Source: Pomphorhynchus laevis
Lineage: Eukaryota; Acanthocephala; Palaeacanthocephala; Echinorhynchida; Pomphorhynchidae
Assembly: GCA_012934845.2 (NCBI GenBank)
Contig: WNNJ02002430.1
Coordinates: 56,944 to 120,943 of the forward strand
Direction: 5' to 3'
DNA: 64,000 bases
The position numbers were made by a program, and so were the translations under genes. The notes under the pieces are model-generated. The model saw nothing but the letters and a program-made list of their open reading frames with translations. It had not been told where the DNA came from and made no database searches. Positions 51,020-61,250 of this stretch are shown piece after piece. Every line of letters begins with the position of its first letter. Position 1 is the first letter of the stretch.

Positions 51020-51370
51020 CCATCCATTAAAATTTGTCACTTGAGAGTTTAAATTTATTCTTTATATTATTGTGTTGATTTATATATTTTACTATTTTCT
51101 GCTTGATGTTATTTTTATAGTAACCTAGTTTAAAATATGTATCTATTAAATTATTAAAATGATTTTGAAGAAAGCCAATATCATTACATATTGTTGCAAT
51201 TCTTAAAATTTCATTATTTAATGTATTATATTTTATATAATATGGTATGCATGAATGCTCATGCAAAAATATGTTTCTTGTAAATTTAAATATGTCATCT
51301 TTACGATATAAATTAATGGTAGTTTTAGTTAAACTACCATTAATTCTGGATCTCAATGTAAAAAAAACAC
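51020..51370 (-). mobile_element. Penelope-like RT C-terminal fragment
   Basis: Minus-strand INLYRKDDIFKFTRNIFLHE corresponds to the YRKPT...Y..F.S.H segment of Penelope RTs. NEILRIATICNDIGFLQNHF with LIDTYFKLGYYKNNIKQKI corresponds to the R...I......L..NGYP..I segment. A palindrome (TTAATGGTAGTTT and its complement) is at about 51310-51350. It is broken, with no catalytic core and no endonuclease remaining. Confidence 0.65.
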
Positions 51371-51384
51371 AATGTCGGTAAAAC

Positions 51385-52135
51385 AAAAAAATCCAAATCT
51401 GGTTCGATTTCCTATGAGAGCGATACACTGTTCAACGTACGCTGAAATTCTCGGATGTTCCGGCAGTCAATTGCAGATGACTGGAGATGTTCCAACTATT
51501 TATTGCTCGATCTCTGATATCGTGATAGTGTCGATGGACTTTTTTACGATGTTTGAGCGTTAGTCGATGTCCACGTAATTGCTTGGAGTTGGGTATGCAA
51601 AACATGAAGTTGAGGGGATGAGTGGGTGATAAAATTGCCCTCCATACCAGCATAAGATCAGCTTTTACCAAACTTTCGCAAACCGTTGAAACACCTAGGA
51701 TTTCTAACTTCTGGACAAACAGCAGGTCTTTGACAGTGGGAACAAGACGAGTAGCCGATCGGAGAATCGATTCGTAACCCACAATGTTCTTGCGCAGATC
51801 TGGATACGCTGCGGGAGATGCGTATAGCATGCGAGATTCGATTAGTGCCTTGTATATTATTCTAAAGCTACATACCTCTAGTGATCCAAAAGATCGTTTA
51901 ATGATGCCAATAGTACGACGGCAATTGGCTGAAACTTTATTTACGTGAGCGCTCATATCGAGCGTATTAAGCGTAGATACCCCTAAACATTGATTTTATC
52001 TGTAGAATCAATCGACATGTTTCCAATTTTATAAGAGCAACGAATGTCTGGGGAGCCGATCCGCATATAAATAAATTTAGTCGAATTTATCATCAGCCCA
52101 TTGGATATACACAATTTATTTATAGAACCTTGAAC
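51385..52135 (-). mobile_element. CR1-like LINE RT, C-terminal part
   Basis: Minus-strand SINKLCISNGLMINSTKFIY (about 52130) and MRIGSPDIRCSYKIGNMSID are followed by the open frame 51956-51432: VNKVSANCRRTIGIIKRSFG, FRIIYKALIESRMLYASPAA, TRLVPTVKDLLFVQKLEILG and RAINSWNISSHLQL. The arrangement matches the region after motif C in CR1 RTs (compare LinF 57560-57880). The 5' portion is missing and one frame change lies near 51990. Confidence 0.75.
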
Positions 52136-52345
52136 CAGTAATATATGGAAACTTGAACCAGTAATATATGAACCTTTACACACCATATTCGATTTCTCCT
52201 CGTCAACAGGCTGTATACTATCAGATTGGAAATGTTCTATAATCCGACTTCTCTGCAAAAAAGGCGACCGTAATCTAGCAAGCAACTATCGGCCAAAAAA
52301 GGCCTTACAAAAGTTTGATATCGGCCTTAAAAAAGTTATCGGCCT
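52136..52345 (+). mobile_element. LinF RT fragment with short tandem repeats
   Basis: CILSDWKCSIIRLLCKKGDR and NLASNYRP (about 52212-52295) match the same region of LinF at 56900-56985. The end is a short array of ATCGGCCTTAAAAAAG-like units (about 52286-52350). The segment faces the minus-strand LINE at 51385. Confidence 0.65.
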
Positions 52346-52399
52346 TAAAAAGGTTTGATAACAAGTAAACATATATTTGAGATCTAAAGTAAATACAGC

Positions 52400-52515
52400 A
52401 AGCATCGACGACAACCTTCGACGACAACCATCGACGACAACCATCGACGACAACCATCGACGACAACCATCGACGACAACCATCGACGACAACAATCGAC
52501 GACAACCATCGGTTG
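52400..52515 (+). repeat. 12-bp tandem repeat (ACCATCGACGAC)
   Basis: About nine units of CGACGACAACCAT-type sequence, period 12, nearly identical. Because 12 is a multiple of 3 the array stays open in all frames (for example RRQP, STTT, IDDN). Single or degenerate units occur in the leaders of CXR-1 (3785-3845), CXR-2 (7160) and CXR-11 (34739). Confidence 0.85.
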
Positions 52516-52520
52516 AAAAA

Positions 52521-52770
52521 ATGATTGAAATACATTCTTACAAGTTTATGGGAGGACGTAAGAAAACAACAGAGACCGACACCAACTATGGACAACTTCA
52601 AGTACAGTGCTCGATACACGACTGCAGCGTCTGGACAACAATCGCCTGTGACAAGTACAAGGCTAAAGAAAAGTTCGTATGTGGTTTTTGTGCCAACAAA
52701 CTAATCTGCAACTTTTCCAATAAGCACATATCAACATCCAGCACGTCAACTCAAACTACCCCCGTCGTTT
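52521..52770 (+). CDS. LINE ORF1 N-terminal part with PHD-like Cys motif
   Basis: From the Met at 52521: MIEIHSYKFMGGRKKTTETD, then CSIHDCSVWTTIACDKYKAK and FVCGFCANKLICNF. The spacing of Cys residues and the WTT block match the LinD ORF1 start. It is preceded by the 12-bp array, probably the 5' UTR, and runs straight into LinA-type sequence near 52770. Either LinA owns this ORF1 or two elements are fused; I cannot decide. Confidence 0.6.
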
Positions 52771-53545
52771 CTAATGTCTTTTCTCCACCCACCGACCCTA
52801 CACCATATACACTTTCCATTCCATGTCATCTTCACTCCCTGACACCCCACGTCGCGTCCTTCCCGTCTCGTTTCTCAATAACTTGCATCCATCAATCAAA
52901 ATCACCTCCACCAACCTCCACTATCCTTCCACTCATAACCTTTCCTCACATCGTTTGCCACCCTCTTTATTATCATTATCCACCATGTCGACCGTCGTCA
53001 AACCAAATCCCTCCAAATCATCAACTGCCAGCTCTTCTATCGTGAAGAGCTGGCAGTCGTCCTCCTTTACGGTGGCGCTTTCCTTCTCGCGATCGTGGCG
53101 TCAGTGTCACTAATATTACGCCTTCCAACTCCTTATCTCCACAAGCACGTCTGTACCACGATGTTTCCACCTTCAGATCCATCCTCTCGTCTATTGTTCC
53201 TGCGGATAAACCATCCTTTTTCAAGGACATTTCTCCTGTCGCATTCATCCGTCTAAACAAATCTTCTCAATCTAATCCTTCCCAGCCCCTCTCCTAAAAA
53301 TTGTTTTCAAACATTGCTGTCACGCGTATTCTGTCCACTCTCAACGATTTAAACTCATGTCATCTTCAACCAATCGAATTTTCCCCGATCGCACCCCGTC
53401 TTAAATCGCTCAAATCTCTTCAGCCCGCATCGAAAAACGCCGTCGCGAGGAAAACAGCGAAACTTCACTCGCCATCCGAAACATAGACGGAAATTTTCTA
53501 ATTGTCCACACCCGTCCAAAAATTCGATGGCGCTCCATCTCTCCT

Positions 53546-54190
53546 ATGTCTTCTCCACTAGTCTCTTTCGCCACAGCACACGGTTTCCGCCTCGGTCTCC
53601 TCAACACTAGATCTATTCTCAATAAATCCGATCTTATCCTCAACCTATTCACCAAGCAATTCATCGATCTCTTCTGCCTCACCGAATCCTGGCACTCAGA
53701 TTCCGACGACCTTTCCATTCGCCGTCTGCTCTCTGCCGGTTGCTCCCTAGTCGAATCCGCCCGCCCCCTCAGCTTATGCCCTTCTAAATCCTCTAATCAT
53801 GGCGGCATCGTCGCATTCGCGCGTCACCCAGCGTCTCTTCGCAAAATCAATCCCCCTTTCAGTCCTTGCTCTTTTGAATTGCTCACTTGTCGTTATTCTA
53901 ACCCGATCACTCTAGATCTCGCCATTGTATACCGTCCTGGTTCATCAGCTCCTACAGCCTTATTTTTTACCGAACTCGCTGACCTCCTTTCTCATTGTTC
54001 TTTGTCCTCAATCCCTTCACTCGTTCTAGGCGACTTCAATATCCGCCTAGACCGCCCCTCTTCCACAGATTCCATCCGCTTCATCAACATTCTATCCAAC
54101 TACAATTACAAACTAATCTCCACTGCCCCCACACATATACTTGGTGGGGCACTCGACATCATCGCTGTTCCCGATCATTTTGCTGCCTAA
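53546..54190 (+). CDS. LinA APE endonuclease (214 aa open)
   Basis: Open frame with FRLGLLNTRSILNKSDLILN (N-terminal Asn of the active site), DLFCLTESW (catalytic Glu), GGIVAFARH, LAIVYRPGSS, LVLGDFNIRL (catalytic Asp and Asn) and AGALDIIAV-like GGALDIIAVPD. The final SDH block follows the stop at 54188 in another register (PGLSDHFHVV at about 54500). This enzyme nicks target DNA to start reverse transcription. The pyrimidine-rich coding strand is typical of LinA and LinB. Confidence 0.82.
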   Translation: MSSPLVSFATAHGFRLGLLNTRSILNKSDLILNLFTKQFIDLFCLTESWHSDSDDLSIRRLLSAGCSLVESARPLSLCPSKSSNHGGIVAFARHPASLRKINPPFSPCSFELLTCRYSNPITLDLAIVYRPGSSAPTALFFTELADLLSHCSLSSIPSLVLGDFNIRLDRPSSTDSIRFINILSNYNYKLISTAPTHILGGALDIIAVPDHFAA

Positions 54191-54525
54191 ACCTCACTGT
54201 CCATCTCTGATCCTGGTCTATCCGATCACTTTCATATGGTTGAACTATTTTTACCGAACTCGCTGACCTCCTTTCTCATTGTTCTTTGTCCTCAATCCCT
54301 TCACTCGTTCTAGGCGACTTCAATATCCGCCTAGACCGCCCCTCTTCCACAGATTCCATCCGCTTCATCAACATTCTATCCAACTACAATTACAAACTAA
54401 TCTCCACTGCCCCCACACATATACTTGGTGGGGCACTCGACATCATCGCTGTTCCCGATCATTTTGCTGCCTAAAAATTCACTGTCCATCTCTGATCCTG
54501 GTCTATCCGATCACTTTCATGTGGT
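53964..54525 (+). repeat. 284-bp tandem duplication within the LinA endonuclease
   Basis: The unit starting TTTTTACCGAACTCGCTGAC at about 53964 is repeated at about 54248, with near identity up to CCGATCACTTTCAT. Spacing of corresponding bases is 284. The duplication explains the repeated ORFs and inactivates the endonuclease frame. Confidence 0.9.
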
Positions 54526-54667
54526 TGTGATTTCACTCACAACCACACTCCTCATCACACACCTACAATCCTACGTCGCCCTTGGAAAAATCTTGACCTC
54601 TCCCTTCTCCTCTCTGCCTTACTCAAATCGTATCTATCATTACCCACAATAACATATTCATCTCCTC

Positions 54668-56700
54668 ATGATCTCGCCTTTCTTTTCGACTCTGAACTCA
54701 CATCCACTCTCGATATTCTCTTGCCCTTCAAGTCTCACCCACACCGTCGCTTGCACCGTGCCCCATGGTTTGACATCCAATGCCTACTCTCAAAGCGTCG
54801 ACTCCGCCATGTTTTTCGAGTCTATCACCAGCTCTCTCAGACGTGATTTCCGCTCGATCACTCCGTCTTTCCGTGATTCCTATCTTGCTCTTCGCCGGTC
54901 TCATCTCAACCAACTACGTACCAAATGCAACTCCTTCTGGCAGCATAAAATCATCACTTCATTCAACTCTAAGACTCTCTGGCATACTTTTAACTCAATC
55001 CTTGCTCGCTACTCTTCGCCGTGCAACATCAATGCCAATGATTATTCGTCATTTCTCCAGACTAAAGTATCCACGTTGCTCTCTCACACCCCGGTCCCCA
55101 TCCTATATCATTCTGCTCAGTCTAGCCTAATCATTCCGGAACTCTTTCATCTTCTCCCTGTCTCACCTACAGAAGTATCATCTGTCCTCATGTCCTTGCC
55201 CAACAAAACCTCGCCTGCCGATTCCATGCCTACTCACATATTAAAATTTATATGCTCATCGATATCCCCATTTCTCACAACCTTATTTAACTCGTCCATC
55301 CGCAGTCGTATCATTCCTTCACAATGGAAATCCGCAATCGTTCGTTCCCTCCTAAGAAACAATCGCTCGACCCCTCCCTTCCTTCTAGCTATCGCCCCAT
55401 TTTACTACTCCCTACTCTTTCTAAGCTCTTAAAACGCATCATCTTAATACAGATCAACCCTTATCTCTCCTCATCCAATCTGTACCCTCCTTTCCAATCC
55501 GCTTTCCGCTCTAATCACTCCACAAATATCGCAAGCATAAAAATGTACAACGACTTACTCATTTCTCAAGACAAGGCTCTATATAGTGTTCTCATCTCCA
55601 TCGACCTCTCCTCCGCATTCGACATTTTCGACCACTCCGTCCTCCTCTCTCGACTTCGTAATGATTACGGCTTTTCTTCCTCCTCCGTAGCATGGTTTGC
55701 ATCATATCTATCCGACCGTTCCTTTCGCGTCTGTTCTAATTCATCATCCTACCCTCCCATCCCTATTTTTGCGGGGTCCCACAAGGTTCAGTCCTAGGTC
55801 CCCTCCTTTTCTCTCTTCTGCTTGGCGATATATCTCCGTTTATCAAACCTTACTCCTTTAACGTCATGCAATACGCCGAGGACATCCTCATCTATTCTCA
55901 TGCACCCGCACATCGCATACACGATATCGACATTTCTGCGGCCAACTTTTTTCTTCTATCTACAAACGTCTCTCCAATCTCCATCTCGTTCTAAACCCCG
56001 AAAAGTGCAAAATAATGTGGATCCTCCCCCTTAAACCAAACATATCTCCTCCCACTGTATATTTTGCTCATCGATCTTCCCCATAGTCCACAATCTTACT
56101 TTCTTAGGCTTCCATTTCGATGATCACATTTCACTCAAACCCTTCGTCCGTGACAAGGTCCGCTCATCTAACTTAATTCTCCGTGACATCCGCCGTCTCC
56201 GCCCCCTTATCGACTTCCGTTCTTGTATGACTGTTCTTTCATCGCTTCTTTTCCCTAAAATCGATTACTGCCTTAGCCTTTTCGCCAATTCTCCAAAATC
56301 CATCATCCTACCCCTACAACGAATAATCAACACCGCCGTTCGAGTGCTCTTTCGTCTCCGTCGCTTCGACCACACATCCACATATTTTGCCCAACTCTCC
56401 TAGCCCACCATCCACATCCGCATCAAACTCCGCCTTCTTCTCGTTACTTTTCGTCTCATCGCTGTCGGCTCCCAATCGTTCATCAAACTTCTTTTCTTAG
56501 ACGACACTCGGCCCACCTCGCTATGGCTGCGTTCTCGTCATACCCTCTTACTCCACGTTCCTAAATACTCCAACAACTACGGTCTCCGATCCTCCCTTGT
56601 CGCCGCCTCACTCGCCTGGAATAAACTCACTCTCGACGTCTGCCGCGCCCCCTTCTTTATCACATTCAAACTCCTCCTCCGTTCACACCTTCTCGACACC
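54668..56700 (+). pseudogene. LinA copy 3 reverse transcriptase, multiply frame-shifted
   Basis: Parts: 54668-55300 (linker; DYSSFLQTKVSTLLSHTPVP, SLPNKTSPADSMPTHILKFI), 55324-55797 (SSYRPILLLPTLSKLLKRII, SIDLSSAFDIFDHS motif A), then motif B near 55775 (GVPQGSVLGP split by a shift) and QYAEDILIYSHAP near 55870 (the catalytic ADD is AED). The C-terminus is read in other frames to 56700. It clearly decays compared with LinA copy 1. Confidence 0.8.
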
Positions 56701-56775
56701 TGATTTACAGCTTTGCTTTGTTGTGGTCATGTAAGCGTGCGCTGGCACGCATTTGCCACGTTAAAATAAATTTTT

Positions 56776-57885
56776 TTAATAAGCCTTACCTGCATTGCTT
56801 GTAAAGTGCTAGAGAAACTGCTTTTTAAACGAATCATCGTGCACTTGCACCAGTAATAAATGAAACTTTACACACCATATTATATTTCTCCTTGTCAATA
56901 GGCTGTATACCATCAGGTTGGAAATGTTCTACAATCCGACTTTATACAAAAAGGCGACTGTAATCTAGCAAGCAACTATCGGCCAATAAGCCTCATCTGC
57001 GTTGCTTGTAAAGTGCTACAGAAACTGCTTTTTAAACGAATCATCGGGAGCTTAGAAGGAAACCAAGTACTCTGCGACAACCAGCATGGTTTCGGCCCAG
57101 GAAGATCTACTGTCACAAACCTCGTACTTGCGAGAAGTGATTGGACCAGATATGCCGAGGCTGGAGTTAGTGTTGATGTTTTGTTTTTCGACCTCAGCAA
57201 AGCATTTGATTGGATATACTATGATGTCCTTCTTATAACTTTGGAACAGTACGGCATCAGAGGAACCCTCCTAAATTGGATTAACTCCTTCCTTAGAAAT
57301 CGGAAGATTAATGTATTGGCAAATAAACATATGTCAAAGACAAGAACTCCTGGTCGCGGTGTTCCTCAGGGATCGGTACTCAGTCCATTGCTCTTTATTC
57401 TTTACATCAACGAGCTTACTACAGCTATTTTGAGTCCAAGTGGTTTATATGCCGACGACTTGAAAATTTGGGGACCAATAATCAATAGCCGAGATCCAAT
57501 GATACTCCAGAGAGACATTGATAATATTAAGGTATGGTGTAATCAACGGGGACTGGTATTAAACCCCGATAAGTCAAAACATATGCGCATCGGACATCTA
57601 CACATCAATTCGTCATATACCATTGACGGAAGAGAAATTGAAACAGTTCCCCAATTTCAAGGCCTTGGAGTGATTGTAAATAGAAGCATATCGACCATCC
57701 CACACACCAGTCATACAGTTGCTAAATGCCGTCGAATTTTAGGACTTATTAGAAGGACCATTGGCCAGCTTGACACATCCAGTTTTAAGTTAATTTACAA
57801 TGCTTATGTCTTATCTTTAATGAGATACGCTTCACCTGCCTGTCACCCTCAAACTACGACAGAGATGAAGCTGTGCGAATCCATA
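56776..57885 (+). mobile_element. LinF: CR1-like LINE RT with a short internal duplication
   Basis: The segment AATAAGCCTTACCTGCATTG ... AAACGAATCATCG (56778-56842) is repeated at 56986-57047. The RT starts in GCIPSGWKCSTI (about 56902) and NLASNYRPISLICVACKVLQ. It has no endonuclease and no 3' end of its own: LinB sequence begins at about 57886. Confidence 0.8.
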
Positions 57886-57933
57886 TTGTATGACTTCTTG
57901 TATGACTATCATATCTTCTCTCCTTTTTTCTAG
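57013..57933 (+). CDS. LinF reverse transcriptase (306 aa open)
   Basis: Contains LQKLLFKRIIGSLEGNQVLC, DNQHGFGPGRSTVTNLVLAR, FFDLSKAFDWIYYDVLLITL (motif A), RGVPQGSVLSPLLFILYINE (motif B), LYADDLKIWGPI (motif C), LNPDKSKHMRIGH, FQGLGVIVN and MRYASPACHPQTTTEMKLCE. All RT catalytic residues are present. The last 16 codons already belong to LinB, so the true C-terminus is lost. CR1-type. Confidence 0.85.
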   Translation: MLQKLLFKRIIGSLEGNQVLCDNQHGFGPGRSTVTNLVLARSDWTRYAEAGVSVDVLFFDLSKAFDWIYYDVLLITLEQYGIRGTLLNWINSFLRNRKINVLANKHMSKTRTPGRGVPQGSVLSPLLFILYINELTTAILSPSGLYADDLKIWGPIINSRDPMILQRDIDNIKVWCNQRGLVLNPDKSKHMRIGHLHINSSYTIDGREIETVPQFQGLGVIVNRSISTIPHTSHTVAKCRRILGLIRRTIGQLDTSSFKLIYNAYVLSLMRYASPACHPQTTTEMKLCESILYDFLYDYHIFSPFF

Positions 57934-58466
57934 ACTCGAATATTGCCTTAGTCTATTTTCCAACTCAACTAGATACACTCTTCTTCCCCTACAACGCATC
58001 GTCAACGCAGCTGTTCGAATTCTCCTCCGTCTTCGTCGTTTTGATCATACATCCTACCATCTTGCTTCTCTCGATTTGCCTACAATTTATTGTCGTGTTC
58101 AAATTCGTCTTCTTATAGTTGCTTTCCGCCTTGTAACTTTTCATACCCCTTCATTTCTAAACCTTCCTTTTCTTGATAATTCTCGTTCTGTTTACTGTTC
58201 CTTGCGTTCCTGTAATTCCCTTCTTTTACATGTCCCAAACTACTCTACCTCCTTTGGACTCCGCTCCTTCCTGGTGGCTGCTCCTCTATCGTAGAATCAT
58301 CTGCCCATTCATATACGCCAATCAACTTCCCTGCCGTGCTTCAAACGAAAAATCCGATCCCATTTAAACAATTTATCTGTTTGACTTTACATTTTTGTTT
58401 GTAGACTTGTAAGCGTACAGCTTGTACGCATTTGTCACATTAAATAAATTTGTATTATTATTAAAA
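57886..58466 (+). mobile_element. LinB variant 2: 5'-truncated C-terminal part and 3' end
   Basis: MTIISSLLFSRLEYCLSLFS, LQRIVNAAVRILLRLRRFDH and SLRSCNSLLLHVPNYSTSFG match LinB at 20830-21200. The coding part is open at 57890-58294. The 3' UTR has the hairpin GCGTACAGCTTGTACGC, ATTTGTCACATTAAATAAAT and a TATTATTATT tail, at which CXR-14 begins. Confidence 0.85.
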
Positions 58467-60023
58467 GAATTCAGTTTAAAGAATGCAGTTTAAACTATCT
58501 TGTTATCCCAATTAACTACTTACAATTGACATTAAAAAATTTAGATATTAAAACTCTTACAATAAATAACATACAAATGTCGTTAAAAATAATTCTTGGT
58601 TATTAAAACTCTTACAATTATAATCATCTTACAATTACAACATCATACAATCTAAAGTAAATACAATTAACAAACATCTTACAATTCACAATCGGAAGAG
58701 CAAGGTCCTTGCTAAATGGTCCGAGGAAAAACTTCATAAATGCAACTTTGCTGCACTTGTAATGGTCCTGCAGCTCGCTGTAAGGGTTGACAATGTGCGA
58801 AAAACAATAGATAATGCACAAATTGTCGAGCTTCTGATTGTCTGAATTCTTCTAAAATGGAAATTGTTCATGCGAATCCTTACGATGGATGTTCAGATTC
58901 TGCCTCCCAGTCAAATAAAATTAATAAGGTTGCAGGTAACCCTTCTATTAACTTCACAGCTACTAAATCCGTAATGAACATACCTAAATCTCCGCTTACC
59001 GAGGTCTTATCGATGAGACAAGTTTACCACAATGTCATCAAATGGCGTCCCAACTTATTGATGTTACCAGCGTGTACTGCTAGTCGTATGGTCATCAAGA
59101 TACTGACATCTTTCTATTCGTGCGTTGCAAGCAATGGGATGGACGCAAATTTTTCCTTGATAAAGGCAATAGTATTTTCTCATTGTATTTTGCAGAGATT
59201 ACAAACTTCGAGAATTGGGATAGTAAGAAAAACCTTAGAACGCAGACTAGCACTTTGGGAATCTGGGAAAATAGGCGAAATGTACAGCGAGGCAAACTAT
59301 CTGCAGAGTGAAAGATCTTTGCGGAATGACAAGAATGATATGGATTGGACTAAGCGCTATCGAAATTTAGTGACTCGTGGACGGTTGGCAGCAAGTACAT
59401 CCATTTTGGAAGGTGAAACTCTATCCCGAATACTATCACCCGACGAATGCATAAACAGCAAGTCCGTTAAGGAAGCACTATCTGATCTTCATCCTCAAGC
59501 AGCACCTATGATGCATAGTGCATTACTCTCCGATTACTTACCTGGAACAGTTACTCATCAAACTAGCCGATATTTCGTCTTGGACGATCAATGTATTATT
59601 CGTGCTTGCAAGCAAACTCAAGGTGGAGCTGGTCCATCTGACCTAGACGCACTCGGCTGGAGGCACATGTTAACGAAATTTGGATAGGACTCGATAATTT
59701 TAGCACGGTCCCTTGCTTCATTTGCGATAAGGCTAGCGACTGAGTCAGTGGAACCCATTCAACTAGAAGCTTTTACAACTTGTCGCTTAATTTCCCTACA
59801 AAAGAAATCGGGTGGCATTCGGCCGATTGGAATCGGGGACACCGCAAGACGAATAGTTAGCAAGGCAATAATAGAGATCGTAAGAAAGGATATTCAACAG
59901 GTGGCCGGGATTTCCCAGCTAGCTGCGGGACAGAAAAGAGGTATCGATCATGCTGTTCACTCACTACGTGCAAGGTATACATCAGGACGTGACATGTGTA
60001 TGCTAGCCATAGACGCTTCTAAT
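58467..60023 (+). mobile_element. CXR-14: 5' half of a CXR element
   Basis: The leader shares GTTTAAACTATCTTG and AATTAACTACTTACAA with CXR-10, and CTTACAATAAATAACATAC with all intact copies. The coding part runs from ATG 58716 to IDASNAFN (RT motif A) at 60023. LinA sequence begins there without a CXR continuation anywhere downstream, so the second half is lost. It begins directly after a LINE TTA-repeat tail, like CXR-10. Confidence 0.83.
58716..60023 (+). pseudogene. CXR-14 N-terminus and RT start
   Basis: One frame from ATG 58716. The Cys-rich motif reads CCTCNGPAARCKG-stop-QCAKNNR-stop-CTNCRASDC, with a further stop just before it (after RGKTS). A fourth in-frame stop, TAG, is at 59685-59687 (after LTKFG). 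Otherwise the frame is open: KWRPNLLMLPACTASRMVIK, VRKTLERRLALWESGKIGEM, GGAGPSDLDALGWRHM, GGIRPIGIGDTARRIVSK and LAIDASNAFN. Four stops but no frameshift suggests decay by point change only. Confidence 0.83.
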
Positions 60024-60025
60024 GC

Positions 60026-60775
60026 GTTCAACAAGCATATATCCTCCCACTGTATCTTTTGCCTCATCGATCCTCCCTATAGTCCACAATCTCACTTTCT
60101 TAGGCTTCCATTTCGATGATCACCTTTCCCTTAAACCCTTCGTCCGTGACAAGGTTCGCTTATCTAACTTAATTCTCCGTGACATCCGCCGTATCCGCCC
60201 CCTTATCGACTTTCGTTCTTGTATGTCTCTTCTTTTATCGCTTCTTTTCCCTAAAATTGATTACTGCCTTAGCCTTTTCGCCAATTCTCCAAAATCCATC
60301 ATCCTACTCCTACAACGAATAATCAACACCGCCGTTCGAGTGCTCTTTCGTCTCCGTCGCTTCGACCACACATCCACATATTTTGCCCAACTCTCCTGGC
60401 CCACCATCCACATCCGCATCAAACTCCGCCTTCTTCTCGTTACTTTTCGTCTCATCGCTGTCGGCTCCCAATCGTTCATCAACCTTCCTTTCTTAGACGA
60501 TACTCGCCCCACCTCGCTATCGCTTCGTTCCTGTCATACCCTCTTACTCCACGTTCCTAATTACTCCAACAACTACGGTCTCCGATCCTTCCTCGTCGCC
60601 GCCTTACTCGCCTGGAATCAACTCCCTCTCGACGTCCGCCGCGCTTCCTCCTTTATCACATTCAAACACCTCTTCCGTTCACACCTTCTCGACACCTGAT
60701 TCACAGTTTTGTTTTGTTGTGGTCATGTAAGCGTGCGCTGGCACGCATTTGCCACGTTAAAATAAATCTTTTTTT
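60026..60775 (+). mobile_element. LinA copy 4: 5'-truncated, open C-terminal part and 3' end
   Basis: The open frame 60022-60699 holds LPIVHNLTFLGFHFDDHLSL, RDIRRIRPLIDFRSCMSLLL, VRVLFRLRRFDHTSTYFAQL and LLAWNQLPLDVRRASSFITF. It is followed by the LinA 3' UTR, hairpin GCGTGCGCTGGCACGC, TTAAAATAAATC and T7. It is fused in frame by chance to the CXR-14 motif A. Very similar to copies 1 and 2. Confidence 0.88.
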
Positions 60776-60779
60776 TGTC

Positions 60780-61250
60780 ACATCCAATGCTTGGTATTTT
60801 ATTTTCTTCACTAGTCCGCCCTCATCTGGAATACTGCATCCATGCATGCTTTCCTACCACTAAGCGAGAATTGCTCGACTATGAGTCGGTACTGAAGTGA
60901 GGTTCAAAGATATGCTTTAGGGCTGGAACGTCTTACCGCATGCGCCTGTGTGTGCTAGGGATAAGCTCGATTCGTGAAAGATTTGTCTTACTAGACTTGT
61001 CCTGACTTTGGGCGATTGTTAACAAACTTGATCGCTTCCCCGCTAAAATCCTTGGATTGGGAAGTAGGACATTACGCGGTCACTCTAAAGCGCTGTAAAA
61101 GAAGCACCATTCTCAATCGCCCGCCAGCTTTCGACTGTCACATCGCGCGCTCAACTTGTGGAATGTGTTGCCTGAGAAAGTCGTCGCTGCTTCTTCGATG
61201 AAGCACTTCAAGCGACTGTGGCTAGCATGGATGGAGAATCGACACTAGCA
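60780..61250 (+). mobile_element. LinH: CR1-like LINE C-terminal fragment
   Basis: FSSLVRPHLEYCIHACFPTT (about 60805) is the LVRPxLEY block of CR1 RTs. In another frame LNLWNVLPEKVVAASSMKHF and KRLWLAWME (about 61150-61240) form the family C-terminus. Two or more frame changes lie between. No 3' repeat was recognised. Confidence 0.7.

Larger units (their letters stand above)
52771..56775 (+). mobile_element. LinA copy 3: longest LinA, ORF1 through 3' end, broken
   Basis: ORF1-like sequence 52771-53490, endonuclease 53546-54190, a tandem duplication of part of it (54247-54525), RT 54668-56700 in several frames, and the 3' UTR with hairpin GCGTGCGCTGGCACGC and end TTAAAATAAAT. It is the only LinA copy here with endonuclease. 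A hairpin (ACTGCCAGCTCTTC and complement) lies at 53024-53062. Frame changes and stops are numerous after 54187. Confidence 0.85.

Noticed and set aside
52400-52515. CRISPR-like array
   Set aside because: Perfect 12-bp tandem units without spacers, in a metazoan retroelement leader.
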